NCBI RefSeq assembly: GCF_016862635.1
Contig: NZ_BONI01000026.1
Location: 1-64,000 of the forward strand
DNA: 64,000 nucleotides
Reading direction: 5' to 3'
Source: Catellatospora coxensis
GTDB lineage: Bacteria > Actinomycetota > Actinomycetes > Mycobacteriales > Micromonosporaceae
Shown here: positions 43,533 through 52,516 of the stretch, one piece after another
How the letters are laid out: the number at the start of each line of letters is the position of its first letter
How positions within the stretch are numbered: position 1 is the stretch's first letter
Made by a program: the position numbers and the translations under genes
The notes under the pieces: model-generated
The model's input: only the letters and a program-made list of their open reading frames with translations
What the model was told of the DNA's origin: nothing
Database searches by the model: none

Positions 43533-43568
43533 CGATGCTGTGGGAGTCACGTGACTCCCACAGCATCG
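43533..43568 (+). terminator. Perfect 36-bp palindrome
   Basis: CGATGCTGTGGGAGTCAC is followed directly by its exact complement, giving 18-bp arms with no spacer, 27 bases after the protease stop codon. It should act as a terminator. A start codon for the next gene inside it (GTG at 43551) is therefore unlikely. Confidence 0.8.
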
Positions 43569-43757
43569 CCATACATCGGGAACGGCATCCTTGTCGATCG
43601 TCACGGACCTGTCCGTGTGCGGGCGGTCGCGGGGCGGAGAGGACGCGTCCCAGGGCTCGGCCCCAGCGTCCCGCCTACGGCTGACTGTCGGATAGCCGAA
43701 CCGGCGGCGGTCGCCCATCACACAGTGCGGCGGTCGCGGCGGCCGCATGCTCGGTCG

Positions 43758-44876
43758 ATGGCGGACACTGCGGCCGGGCTGTCCCGGCGACGGGCAATGG
43801 CGGGCCTGGGCGGGCTCGCGGCACTGGCGATGCTGCCCGGCTGCCGGGAGGCGATCGAAGCGGCGGCCGACAGCTGCCCGGAGGATCCGGCCGAGTCCGG
43901 GGGCGTCACCTGGAACCCCGACATCGGCCGGCCCGTGTTCTGGGGCGTGCAGGACCTGACCGCGGCCACCCACGGCACGCCGCGTGACGTGCGCGTGTAC
44001 TACCCGAGCTACGACGGCGCGACCGCGAACGCCCCCATGCTCAAGCTGTGCCTGACGAAGTGGCCGGTGGTGCTGTTCCTGCACGGGCAGCCGCCGCAGG
44101 GCGTGTCGAACACCGGCTACCACGCGCGCTGGGAGCGGTTCGCGGCGGTGCTGGCCCGGTGCGGGTACGTGGTGGTCGTGCCCAGTCACACCGCGGTCCT
44201 GTCGCAGGGCGCCGACGACCCGGCCATCGCGGCGGCGGGCGCGGACCTGACCTGGGTGCGCACTCAGTGGGAGCACCGGCGTTGGGTCGACGCGCGGGCG
44301 GAGTCCACCGCGGTGGTCGGTCACTCCTACGGCGGGGTGTTGGGCTCGCGGGTGATGGCGGCCAACCCAGGTTTTGCGGCGTTCGCCAGCCTGGGCGCGC
44401 CGTACGCGGAGCTGAACGACCGGCAGGCGGTGCTCACCGCGATCGGCCGGCCGACGTTCTTCGCCTGGGCCGACGGCGACGGTCTGGGCCTGGTCTTCGA
44501 GGACCTGGACCGGCCGACGAAGGTCTGGGACGGCCTGCCGCAGGCCCGCTATGCTGCCGTGTACCAGGGCGAGCACTTCGACTACCTGCGCGCGGCGGAC
44601 ACGGGTTCGGTCCTGCGCGGCCCGTGCCCGCTGGTCGGCGGTGCGATGGCGGACCTGGTCGCGCTGTTCCTGTCCACGCACCTGCCGGTGCCGCTGGGCC
44701 GTGCCCGGGTCGGCGACGACCTGAAACCGCCGCAGGTGGACCTGACCCCGGAGCAGGAGCGGTTCGCCGGCGCGCACCTGCAGGGTGTGGCGCAGTTCCC
44801 GGCGGCCCCTGGCTGCCGTCTCGACCTGCGCTGGAACCTCGACGGCCGGACCGGCTCCCGCCGCCTCGGCACCTGA
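43758..44876 (+). CDS. Tat-exported lipoprotein alpha/beta hydrolase
   Basis: The 372-residue protein has a twin-arginine signal (LSRRRAMAGLGG) ending in the lipobox MLPGC. The alpha/beta-hydrolase core has FLHGQPPQG as the oxyanion strand, the nucleophile elbow GHSYGG (Ser190), an acid in the AWADGDGLG region and a late His in GEHFDYL. It resembles the chlorophyllase/PAF-acetylhydrolase-like group in general layout. The substrate is unknown. ATG 43758 is chosen because the signal starts there and upstream codons fall in a palindrome. Confidence 0.82.
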   Translation: MADTAAGLSRRRAMAGLGGLAALAMLPGCREAIEAAADSCPEDPAESGGVTWNPDIGRPVFWGVQDLTAATHGTPRDVRVYYPSYDGATANAPMLKLCLTKWPVVLFLHGQPPQGVSNTGYHARWERFAAVLARCGYVVVVPSHTAVLSQGADDPAIAAAGADLTWVRTQWEHRRWVDARAESTAVVGHSYGGVLGSRVMAANPGFAAFASLGAPYAELNDRQAVLTAIGRPTFFAWADGDGLGLVFEDLDRPTKVWDGLPQARYAAVYQGEHFDYLRAADTGSVLRGPCPLVGGAMADLVALFLSTHLPVPLGRARVGDDLKPPQVDLTPEQERFAGAHLQGVAQFPAAPGCRLDLRWNLDGRTGSRRLGT

Positions 44877-44961
44877 CACGTCAGCGGCTCCCCACCACTG
44901 GCATCGGCTCAGGCGACAGCCCGACCCGGCCGTCGTCGCCGGACTGCGAGGTGGGCACTGC

Positions 44962-46365
44962 TCAGATCAGGCTGAGCAGCCCGGCGCAGATGCCGAGCAG
45001 GGTGCAGAGGCCGAGCACCCGCAGCACGGACCACTTCGCCCAGAAGATCATCACAGCTGCGGCTGCTGCGATGACTGCTGCGGCCGGGCGCAGGCTGGTC
45101 GGATCGGGTAGCAGGAGGCTCAGGGGTCCACTGGTGATGGTGCGGGTGTCGGTGAACAGGGTGTGGAAGGCGAAGTAGAGGCCGAGGTTGGCGATGACGC
45201 CGACGACCGCTGCGGTGATGCCGGTCAGCGCCGCCGACAGGCTGTGGTTGGCGCGCAGCCGCTCGACGTACGGGGCGCCGAGCAGGATGAACAGGAAACA
45301 TGGCACGAAGGTGACCCAGGTGGTCAGCAGTGAGGCGATGATCCCCGCGGTCCAGGGGTTGAGGCTGCCGGGGTGGTGGTAGGCGCCGAGGAACGCGACG
45401 AACTGCACCACCATGATCAGCGGTCCGGGCGTGGACTCGGCGAGGGCCAGGCCGCGGACCATGTCGCCGGCCGACAGCCAGGCATAGCGCTCGACGGCCT
45501 GTTGCGCGACGTACGACAGGACGGCGTACGCGCCGCCGAAGGTGACGACCGCGGCACCGGAGAAGAAAAGGCCCTGCTGAGTGAACACGCTGCCGGTGCC
45601 GGTGGTGGCGGCGACGATCGCGATCGGCAGGGCCCAGGCTCCCAGCCCGACGGTGAGGATGGTCAGTGCGCGCCTGGCGGAGGGGCGGTCGTGGTGCAGC
45701 GCGTCGTCGGGAATCAGCGGTGCCGGGCCGTCCTTGCCTTTGCCGTGCCCGCCACCGCCGGTCGCCACCAGCTGTGGGCGCAGACGGTGCAGGCCCCAGC
45801 CGGCCAGCGCCGCGGCGGCGATGACGACCGGGAACGGCACGCCGAACAGGGCGAGTGCTGCGAATGCGGCCACGGCGAAGCCGACCAGTGCCGCGTTGTG
45901 CAGCGAGCGGCTGCCGACGCGCCATACGGCCTGGGCGACCACGGCGACGATGGCGGGCGCGAGGCCGGTGAAGATCGCGGTGACGGCGGTGGTGTCGCCG
46001 TAGGCGACGTACAGCCCGGACAGGGCCAGCAGCGCGACCAGGCCGGGCAGCACGAACAGGGTGCCGGCGATGAGCCCGCCGCGGACGCCGTTGAGCAGCC
46101 AGCCGACGTAGATGGCCAGTTGCTGGGCTTCGGGGCCGGGCAGCAGCATGCAGTAGTTGAGGGCGTGCAGGAAGCGTTTCTGCCCGATCCAGCGCCGCTC
46201 GTCGACGAGGTGGCGCTGCATGACGGCGATCTGCCCGGCCGGCCCGCCGAACGTCTGCAGCGAGATCAGGAACCAGGTCCTGACCGCTTGGCGAAGCGGG
46301 ATGACGTCGCCGGCCGCCGGCTGTGCCGTCTCGGTGCCGCCGTCTGTGCGGGTGGTGGTCATCAT
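44962..46365 (-). CDS. chrA: Chromate transporter ChrA
   Basis: This 467-residue membrane protein has two homologous CHR halves with motifs FGGPAGQIAVMQRHLVDERRW and TFGGAYAVLSYVAQQAVERY, plus LPGPEAQQLAIYVGW and ESTPGPLIMVVQFV. It exports chromate from the cytoplasm. GGAG lies six bases before the ATG. It is the last gene of an operon that begins with two ChrB-domain genes, 30 bases downstream of the second. Confidence 0.93.
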   Translation of the reverse strand: MMTTTRTDGGTETAQPAAGDVIPLRQAVRTWFLISLQTFGGPAGQIAVMQRHLVDERRWIGQKRFLHALNYCMLLPGPEAQQLAIYVGWLLNGVRGGLIAGTLFVLPGLVALLALSGLYVAYGDTTAVTAIFTGLAPAIVAVVAQAVWRVGSRSLHNAALVGFAVAAFAALALFGVPFPVVIAAAALAGWGLHRLRPQLVATGGGGHGKGKDGPAPLIPDDALHHDRPSARRALTILTVGLGAWALPIAIVAATTGTGSVFTQQGLFFSGAAVVTFGGAYAVLSYVAQQAVERYAWLSAGDMVRGLALAESTPGPLIMVVQFVAFLGAYHHPGSLNPWTAGIIASLLTTWVTFVPCFLFILLGAPYVERLRANHSLSAALTGITAAVVGVIANLGLYFAFHTLFTDTRTITSGPLSLLLPDPTSLRPAAAVIAAAAAVMIFWAKWSVLRVLGLCTLLGICAGLLSLI

Positions 46366-46395
46366 GGCGCTCCGCGGGGTGGCGTGGTCGTGGGC

Positions 46396-46830
46396 TCAGG
46401 CGGGGGTGCGGTCGAGCAGCAGTCCGCGGCGAAAGTACTCGTACAGGCCGTCGAACATCGGCCCCGTGATCGCGAGGATCTGCTCGTCGTCGGCGATCAT
46501 CGACAGTCCGCGCAGGACCGCGTCCAGGCCTGGGGCTTCGGGCGCGTGGAAGCGTTCGTCGTCGAGGTCGGCCTCGTGCACGACCTCGGCGATCTTCCAC
46601 AGCACCGGGTCGGTCACCTCGTAACGCCGCAGGATGGTCTCGAACGAGCAGTTCCCGCCGTGGTGGCCGAGTTCCACCCCGCGCATGTCGAACGGCGTCG
46701 CGCCGGCGGGCACCTCGGCGGGGTCGGTGACGAACACGAACGCCGCGTGCGGGTCGACGGTGCGGCGGATCAGCCAGGCGCACGCGGCACGGTCGATGTG
46801 GATCCCGGCTCGGGTGGCCCAGGCGCTCAT
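46396..46830 (-). CDS. ChrB C-terminal domain protein
   Basis: The 144-residue protein matches the C-terminal ChrB domain, including RAGIHIDRAACAWLIRR, FDMRGVELGHHGGNCSFE and a late FDGLYEYFRRGL. In many bacteria this is fused to the ChrB N-terminal domain in a chromate-sensing protein. Here it is a separate gene overlapping the N-terminal-domain gene by ATGA, so the two polypeptides may assemble. It is expressed with ChrA. Confidence 0.9.
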   Translation of the reverse strand: MSAWATRAGIHIDRAACAWLIRRTVDPHAAFVFVTDPAEVPAGATPFDMRGVELGHHGGNCSFETILRRYEVTDPVLWKIAEVVHEADLDDERFHAPEAPGLDAVLRGLSMIADDEQILAITGPMFDGLYEYFRRGLLLDRTPA

Positions 46831-47324
46831 ACGTGCTGCTCCGTGGAAAGGTCGCTCGTCTGTGGTTCGGCCAGGGACTGCACGGCCGTGTGGGCGATCT
46901 GCCGCTGGGGCGGCGGGAAGTGGTCGCGGCGGCCGATGCGGCGCAGTTCGGCGCGCAGCCGGCGTAACACTCGTCGGCGTTCGGTTTCGTCGCTCGATGC
47001 GGCGGCTTGGGCCTCGGCGGCGATCTGCTCGTACTCGGCAGCCCGTGCCTCGCCCATCGCGGCGGCGATGGAGCGTTCCTGGGCGAGGCTGCCCGGTGCG
47101 GCGACCCAGATGGTGGCGGCGCCGCCGGCTTCGGTGACCTCGTCGGCGATCCAGTCGAGGTGCTCGCGGGTGCGGGCGTCGGCGGGCAGCGCGACCAGCC
47201 CGTCGCCGAGCCTGGCCACGCCCAGGGCTTCGAGTTTGCGCCACACCGCGATCCTCGGGCGCGACGGCTCACGCGGGATGCGGTAGGCGAGCAGCACCCA
47301 GGTTCCGACCGACCCAGCACTCAT
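46827..47324 (-). CDS. ChrB N-terminal domain protein, probable chromate-responsive regulator
   Basis: The 165-residue protein matches the PaaX-like ChrB N-terminal domain (WVLLAYRIPREPSRPRIAVWRKL, then GVARLGDGLVALP). Full-length ChrB represses chrA until chromate is present; the regulatory role of the separated domain is inferred. No ribosome binding site precedes the ATG. TACACT lies 6 bases before it inside a palindrome, which points to a leaderless mRNA. Confidence 0.87.
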   Translation of the reverse strand: MSAGSVGTWVLLAYRIPREPSRPRIAVWRKLEALGVARLGDGLVALPADARTREHLDWIADEVTEAGGAATIWVAAPGSLAQERSIAAAMGEARAAEYEQIAAEAQAAASSDETERRRVLRRLRAELRRIGRRDHFPPPQRQIAHTAVQSLAEPQTSDLSTEQHV

Positions 47325-47330
47325 TACGGC

Positions 47331-47348
47331 AGTGTAACCATGGTTACA
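47331..47348 (-). promoter_or_regulatory. Leaderless chr promoter with overlapping operator
   Basis: TGTAACCATGGTTACA (47333-47348) is a perfect 16-bp palindrome. The -10-like TACACT (47336-47331, minus strand) overlaps its end and is 6 bases from the ATG, the geometry of leaderless actinobacterial transcripts. ChrB is the natural candidate to bind it. Confidence 0.65.
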
Positions 47349-47529
47349 GCATATGGTGCGAGGTGGGACCGCTCGCCGCGGTGGTGGGCCGGCAGGTATG
47401 CCGGGGGCCCGCATCTGTTTGGAGACTGAAAGCGATCTGAAAGGGGGTGAAGGTCGGCGTCGGACGCGACGGGTCGATCGAGGGGCGGGATCTGCGGGGG
47501 AGCCGATCTTCCGGTCGCCGCCGTCGCTC

Positions 47530-48379
47530 ATGCGGGACTCGGCGCACAACCGGAAGGAAGCGCTGGCCACCGTCGCGATCCGGAACAGGTCGTTGGTGAT
47601 CACGGCCGATGCGAAGCTGCTCGACGATCCCGACACGACCTTCCCGGTCACCATCGACTCGGCGCCGGCGCAGCTCGGCAAGTTCGCGTGGGGCGGGGTC
47701 TACTCGGGCAACGCCGGTCGCGCGTACTACAACAGCACCGCCGACCCGAACGGCACCGCGCAGGTGGGTCTGTGCAACTGGTCCAACCGCAACGGTCGTC
47801 GGCGTCGCCCGCACCTATTTCAGTTCGACACTCGCTGGCTGGGTGGCAAGGAGTTCATCAAGGCGTGTCAACACCGTCGCGGTCTACGACGAGGGCAACT
47901 CGAGCCACTGGCGCGAGTACGATCCAGGCCGCACCGTGCTGTACGTCGAATACAACACCAAGCCGAACAAGCCCACCGAGCTGTCGGTGTCGCCGCGGAC
48001 CGAGGGTCACCAGCGACGTGTATCCCGCCGACAACCGTTGGCATGGGGGCACCACGGTTGCCGGCGTCTTCACGTTCACGCCCGACTTCGCCGCAGGCGA
48101 GCTGCAGGACATCGACCATTACCGGTACGGCTGGGACGCCTCGGCTCCCGAGAAGCTCGAGGCGGGTGCGCTCAACGCGTCCGCGTCGATCCATCGCGCC
48201 GTAAACGAGCGTGCCGACGATTTCGCTTGGCGGATCGCCTGGGCCATCTGGGGTTTCCTGGACATGACCGGCTACTGGGATGAGCGGGCCTCGGCGATTC
48301 AGGCGACGCTGCATATCTCGCCGCAGGATCCCTACTGGCCAACTGCGTATCAGCCTGCACAGACCCGCGCTGGCAGGTT
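47530..48379 (+). pseudogene. Frameshifted secreted DNRLRE/LamG-type protein remnant
   Basis: One protein can be followed through three frames. LDDPDTTFPVTIDSAP and YSGNAGRAYYNS are in the first. QFDTRWLGGKEFIKA continues after a one-base shift near 47818. VNTVAVYDEGNSSHW and VEYNTKPNKPTEL are in a second frame from about 47867, and DVYPADNRWHG and DIDHYRYGWDAS are in a third from about 48010. This resembles the middle of the very large secreted DNRLRE/LamG proteins of actinobacteria. Both ends are missing and at least three frameshifts are needed, so it is not functional. Confidence 0.7.
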
Positions 48380-48410
48380 CTCCGGTGGTGTGGCGGGCCG
48401 GATGAAACCG

Positions 48411-48812
48411 CTAATCGTGTGTACCGTCGGCGCTGATGACCTTACCGCCGAGCCCGGATCGGGACGTGGGCTGGCCGACCAATTCGACCAGGACCTCGTC
48501 GCGGCAATCGTCGCCGAATACGGCAGTGACGGCCTCGGTGAAGGCGGAGACGAGTTGTGCGACGACTCTGGCCGCATCCTGCCGTGCGAATACTTCTTCG
48601 CGCATGCCAAAGGTGATCGAGGGTGCCGCCGACGCGACCGTCGCGCCGCCGCGGGCCCATCGTCCCGCAGGCACGCCGATAAGCCTGACATCGACCGAGC
48701 TCCGAACCCACTCGCCATACACCGACACCACGGCGGAGGTCAGTTCGGCGATAAGGCCGGGTTCCCGACCAGCGAGCTCTTCTTCGAGCGCGTAAAGCGT
48801 CACGTGGGGCAT
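48411..48812 (-). CDS. Tautomerase-family protein
   Basis: The 133-residue protein starts MPHVTLYALEEEL, placing a proline directly after the initiator Met, as required for the catalytic base of 4-oxalocrotonate tautomerase/MIF-like enzymes. It has two beta-alpha-beta units (1-60 and 65-125), ending VLVELVGQPTSRSGLGG. It should act on small keto acids, but the substrate is unknown. It is intact although flanked by decayed genes. Confidence 0.75.
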   Translation of the reverse strand: MPHVTLYALEEELAGREPGLIAELTSAVVSVYGEWVRSSVDVRLIGVPAGRWARGGATVASAAPSITFGMREEVFARQDAARVVAQLVSAFTEAVTAVFGDDCRDEVLVELVGQPTSRSGLGGKVISADGTHD

Positions 48813-48906
48813 CGGCAGGTCCTCGATGTCAGAAAGCAGCGGGCGGACTCCGGTGGTGGTCTGCGATCAAGCAGCATAGTGCTGCCCATTCGGTGTCGGA
48901 ATCGAA

Positions 48907-49080
48907 TTGTTCCCGTCGCCAGACCAAAGCGTATCGGCCGATGCGGCACCGGCCGAGCGCTCCGTGACTTGCGGAATCAACCGGCTCGAACGCAACCGAG
49001 CCGTGGCCCGAAGGTTCGACAAGCTCGGACGCCGGCCGTCCCTGGTTGCGCGCGTATCCCTGCTCGTGCAGTACACGGGT
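48907..49080 (+). pseudogene. IS5-type transposase remnant, copy 1
   Basis: The segment encodes CGINRLERNRAVARRFDKLG, the C-terminal signature of IS5-family transposases (usually [21 protein letters not shown]), preceded by a diverged ERSVT. The catalytic N-terminal and central parts are absent. It overlaps the 5' flank of the acetyltransferase gene. Confidence 0.7.
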
Positions 49081-49114
49081 GGCGGCCCTCTGGCCTACGA
49101 GTACTCTCGTGCGG

Positions 49115-49750
49115 ATGATCTCGCATGAAGCAGCAGACGTACTCCGCAGTTGGGCAACGGGTTTGGCCGCGGTCAGGCGCAACTCCGTGCCTGTCGAGAC
49201 CGCCTGGGGCCTGCGGATCGACGAAGTCCGGCCGAAGACCCGCGCCCGCTGTCTGGTGTTTCGCGACGACCTCGACGCGGTGCGCAGCGCGGCGAAGGAC
49301 GCGACCGCCCCGCACGGTGTGATCATCGTTGCCGCCGCCGAGGACGCGGTAGCCGCCCTGCTCGGGCCGGCCTGGCAGAGTACGCCGCCGGAGCCGATCA
49401 TGACGATCGCGCTGCGGCAGATCGCGTCGAGCGTGCCCGTCGGCTATGACCTCACCACCACGATCGACGCGGGCGTCATCAACGTGCGCGTGCAGGCCGA
49501 CGGTGAAGTCGCCGCGGCGGGATACACGGCCGTGGTGGACGGTGTCGCCGTCGTGGATCGTGTCGGCACCGAGCCCGCACATCAGCGCCGTGGCTTGGGC
49601 ACAGCGGTGATGAACGCACTGACCGTCGCGGCCATGGATCAGGGGGCGGTGACCGCCGTACTCCATGGGACAGAGGAAGGGCGTGCGCTCTACGAGCGTC
49701 TCGGCTGGCAATTACACTCAAAGATCACGAGCTTCACTCACGCGGCATGA
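49115..49750 (+). CDS. GNAT-family acetyltransferase
   Basis: The 211-residue protein has the acetyl-CoA motif A VGTEPAHQRRGLGTAVMNAL near 150-170 and a motif B HGTEEGRALYERLGW at 185-200. The N-terminal 100 residues are less conserved. ATG 49115 is chosen because upstream codons belong to the transposase remnant. It transfers an acetyl group to an unknown amine. Confidence 0.83.
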   Translation: MISHEAADVLRSWATGLAAVRRNSVPVETAWGLRIDEVRPKTRARCLVFRDDLDAVRSAAKDATAPHGVIIVAAAEDAVAALLGPAWQSTPPEPIMTIALRQIASSVPVGYDLTTTIDAGVINVRVQADGEVAAAGYTAVVDGVAVVDRVGTEPAHQRRGLGTAVMNALTVAAMDQGAVTAVLHGTEEGRALYERLGWQLHSKITSFTHAA

Positions 49751-49900
49751 CCTTGAAGACCATGGCGGCGGGTGCGAGCACGGCCGATCCTGCTCGCAGC
49801 GCGGGACGAGGTTGGGATGTCGCCAACCGGATCTTCGTCGGTCAGGCTGTCCAGAGTGCAGCCGTCAGCTGAGACGTCGACAGCAGGAAGGACTGCCCCG

Positions 49901-50437
49901 GTGCAGCGCAACGCGATCATCTTCCATGGAACGGGTGGCAACCCCGAGGTCTGCTGGTTGCCATGGCTGGGGCGGCGACTCGCCGACCGCGGGTACGCCG
50001 TCGAGATCCCGCACTACCCGGGCGTCAACGTGGAACCGATCGCCACGTTCCTGCCGAAGGTGCTGGGCAACCACCGCTTCGACGAGAACACCGTGCTGGT
50101 GGGCCATTCAGGCGGTGCCGCGCTGCTGCTGGCCGTTCTCGAACACATCGACGTCACCGTGTCCCAGGCCGTTCTCGTCGCCGGGTACTCCACCCGACCG
50201 AACACCGGCGACGAACCGGTCCTGCAGAGCGGCTACGACTGGCCGGCGATCAGGGCCCACGTACGCGACCTGTACTTCATCAATTCTCGCCAGGACCCGT
50301 ACGGCTGCGACGACAAGCAGGGACGTGCGATGTTCGAACAGCTGGGCGGCACGCAGATCGTCCGCGACGACGGCCACTTCGGTGATCACGACCAGCAGTA
50401 CCCGACGTTCGAACTCCTCGACAGGCTCATCGACTGA
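49901..50437 (+). CDS. RBBP9/YdeN-like serine hydrolase
   Basis: The roughly 178-residue alpha/beta hydrolase has the early motif [10 protein letters not shown], the nucleophile elbow VGHSGGAA and a C-terminal DDGHFGDHD with the likely catalytic His. This is the compact RBBP9/YdeN fold. GTG 49901 follows AAGGA; a longer frame upstream is unsupported. It converges with the nhaA remnant, overlapping by 11 bases. Confidence 0.8.
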   Translation: MQRNAIIFHGTGGNPEVCWLPWLGRRLADRGYAVEIPHYPGVNVEPIATFLPKVLGNHRFDENTVLVGHSGGAALLLAVLEHIDVTVSQAVLVAGYSTRPNTGDEPVLQSGYDWPAIRAHVRDLYFINSRQDPYGCDDKQGRAMFEQLGGTQIVRDDGHFGDHDQQYPTFELLDRLID

Positions 50438-51086
50438 CACCGCGCACGCCGAACACGATCCCGGCGCCCGTGGAGAAGTCGGGTATACCGTCGCCGTCGG
50501 TGTCTTGCCGCTCGGCCTGCGCGATACGCCGGTAGGCCCGGTCGCGCAGCCGCAGCACCACCGCCGCGGGCACCGCGGCCGCCGCCGACCCGACCAGGAC
50601 CGCGATCGTCGCGTCGGACCCTGCCGCCGGCCCGGACGCCAGGTCGGAGATCAGCAGCGACACGGTGAAGCCCATACCCGTCAACATCGCCAGGCCGGCC
50701 ACGTCGGCCCAGGTCAGACCGTCGTCGAGCTGGGCGGAGGTGAACCGGGCGACCAGGAACGTCGCTGCCAGCACCCCGATGAGCCTGCCGAGCACCAGCC
50801 CGCCGACGATGCCCACCGACACCGGTGTGGACAGCGCGTCGGCGAGCCCGGCCGCGCCGCCGATCGCGACGCCTGCGCTCATCAGCGCGAACACCGGCAC
50901 CGCCACCCCGCCTGACAGCGGCCGCAGCTGGTGCTCGAACCGCTGCGCCAGGCCCGGGTCGGTGCGGCCGGCGCCGCCGCGGCGGGGCAGGACCGGCACG
51001 GTGAAGGCCAGCAGCACCCCGGCGACGGTGGCGTGGACCCCGGAGGCGTGCACCAGTGCCCACGTGGCGAACGCCGGCGGCGCCGT
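50427..51086 (-). pseudogene. nhaA: 5'-truncated Na+/H+ antiporter gene
   Basis: About 210 codons match the C-terminal half of Nha[59 protein letters not shown] and the acidic [10 protein letters not shown] tail. The first half, with the essential paired aspartates of the ion path, is missing. Homology runs up to 51086, where a 21-bp palindrome begins and an in-frame TGA follows. GTG 51053 could start a shortened peptide, but it could not be a working antiporter. Confidence 0.78.
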
Positions 51087-51107
51087 AAATGTTAGTCACT
51101 AACATTT
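51087..51107. promoter_or_regulatory. 21-bp perfect palindrome at the nhaA breakpoint
   Basis: AAATGTTAGT-C-ACTAACATTT has 10-bp arms around one base and is AT-rich for this genome. TTAGTNACTAA is reminiscent of TetR-type operators. It lies exactly where the nhaA homology stops. Confidence 0.55.
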
Positions 51108-51348
51108 CAAGAGAGTGGTTCGGCGTCGCTCTCGTGCGGACTTCGTGGCCTCGACGGTGCCCCCGCCCGTGCGTGCACCTGCGGCCCGGACGCAGTGGAG
51201 GCACAGGCGTCGCGCGGAGCCGGTCATCCCCAGGGGGCTGCGGTTACGCAACCACGCCAGGGGAGGACACCACAATCGGATGGGTGTTGATGTATCGGTT
51301 CATGACCGCTCTCGTGGCCGTCACGCGACGCGCGTGCACGGCAGGCCG
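51108..51348. other. Non-coding stretch next to the nhaA breakpoint
   Basis: No supported gene is seen. Translations in all frames are Arg- and Pro-rich and resemble out-of-frame GC-rich DNA. It may be residue of whatever was joined to nhaA. Confidence 0.3.
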
Positions 51349-51480
51349 GTGAGCATATGGCGGCCAGGCCGATACACCATCGCCGCCTACATCGCGTTCT
51401 TCCTGATCCATGCCATCGTGCTGCGTAACCTGCCTTGGACGCCGTTCACCCGGCTCCATGTCGCCGACCTCATTCCGTGA
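51349..51480 (+). CDS. Possible 43-residue single-helix membrane protein
   Basis: The short frame starts with GTG (MSIWRPGRYT) and has one hydrophobic helix, IAAYIAFFLIHAIVLRNL, followed by a short polar tail. A distinct hydrophobic helix is unusual for random GC-rich frames, but the ribosome binding site is weak. It could equally be chance. Confidence 0.3.
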   Translation: MSIWRPGRYTIAAYIAFFLIHAIVLRNLPWTPFTRLHVADLIP

Positions 51481-51620
51481 GCTCGGCCCGGCGACCGGCA
51501 CGGTGCGCGCCGCTGGTCTTCGACCGCACGGCGCCGTTGGCGGTGCCGCCCTCCGCCCGACGGCCGCCCGGCTGGTCGAGCAGCCGGGCGGCGCAGCCTG
51601 CGGCGGCGGGTGTGCCGTGG

Positions 51621-52100
51621 TTATGCCTTGTCGAACAGTGCGGCGTACCGGTCCAGGTACAGCGGCCAGCCCTGGTCGTGCTCGACGCCGTCGCGAACCG
51701 ACTCCCAGCCGGGACCGTGCCGGTCGATGTGGCGGTGTTCGAGGTCGACGCGGGTGCGGTCGGCTGCTTCGGCGGTGAAGGTCACCTCGACCTCGCTGGT
51801 GAGGCCCGGGTCGGTCTCGACCTGCCAGGTGGGGCCGATGTCCCAGGTGAACACGACGCGGTGCGGCGGGTCGTAGGCGAGGATGCGCGCCCAGCGGCAT
51901 TCGCTGCCGTCCTCGCCGCGGTCGACGATGTTGCCGCCGACTCGGGGTTCGAACACGGTCTCGGTGATCGGCACCGCCAGCAGGTTGTGCTCACGCGGCT
52001 TGAAGTCGCCGAACCGGTCGGTGAACACGCTGAACGCCTTGTCGATGGACGCGTCGACCACGACCTGGCGGCGTACCACCGCAGAACCTGCCTCTGTCAT
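51621..52100 (-). CDS. SRPBCC/AHSA1-family protein
   Basis: The 159-residue protein has the START-like fold pattern VVVDASIDKAFSVFTDRFGDF, GGNIVDRG and WARILAYDPPHRVVFTWDIG, followed by the helix ending WPLYLDRYAALFD. AHSA1-like proteins of this type are commonly paired with an ArsR repressor and may bind small hydrophobic molecules. Its ATG overlaps the ArsR stop (TGATG), with GAGGAG just upstream. Confidence 0.87.
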   Translation of the reverse strand: MTEAGSAVVRRQVVVDASIDKAFSVFTDRFGDFKPREHNLLAVPITETVFEPRVGGNIVDRGEDGSECRWARILAYDPPHRVVFTWDIGPTWQVETDPGLTSEVEVTFTAEAADRTRVDLEHRHIDRHGPGWESVRDGVEHDQGWPLYLDRYAALFDKA

Positions 52101-52420
52101 CACTTCTCCTCTGGTGTGTCCTCGACCGTGTTCTGGAAGCCGTCCAGTGCGCGGCGCCAGAACGTGTCGAGCTGATCTTTGAGTGCGGCGACCCCGGCCG
52201 GGTTCAGCCGGTAGACCCGGCGGGTGCCCACCGGCTCCGCCGAGACGAGTCCGGCGTCCTTGAGCACCCGGAGGTGCTGCGACACGGCCTGGCGGGTGAT
52301 GGGCAGCCGGCCGGCCAGCTGCCCGACGTCACTGGGCCGCTCGGCCAGGCACTGCACGATGGCGAAGCGGCTGGGATCGCCGAGAGCCTCCCAGCCCTCA
52401 TGTGCTTTGAAAGTAGGCAC
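52100..52420 (-). CDS. ArsR-family repressor
   Basis: The 106-residue winged helix-turn-helix has LGDPSRFAIVQCLAERPSDV and ITRQAVSQHLRVLKDAGLV, with no cysteine pair for metal sensing. It starts at GTG 52420. The pair with the AHSA1-like gene is a known two-gene module, often autoregulated. GAAAGT (52409-52414) and ACTTTC (52435-52440) form an inverted repeat over its start and may be the operator. Confidence 0.88.
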   Translation of the reverse strand: MPTFKAHEGWEALGDPSRFAIVQCLAERPSDVGQLAGRLPITRQAVSQHLRVLKDAGLVSAEPVGTRRVYRLNPAGVAALKDQLDTFWRRALDGFQNTVEDTPEEK

Positions 52421-52516
52421 TAACGAAAGCTACGACTTTCATAAGCGGGATGTCAAGCGCCCCGATCATGCTCTGAACTGGGCAACCTGCTCCCACCCGC
52501 GTGTGCTCGACACGCG

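Noticed and set aside
44909-47320. 803-codon minus-strand frame through the chr operon
   Set aside because: It overlaps three overlapping, well-matched chr genes and has no motif of its own.
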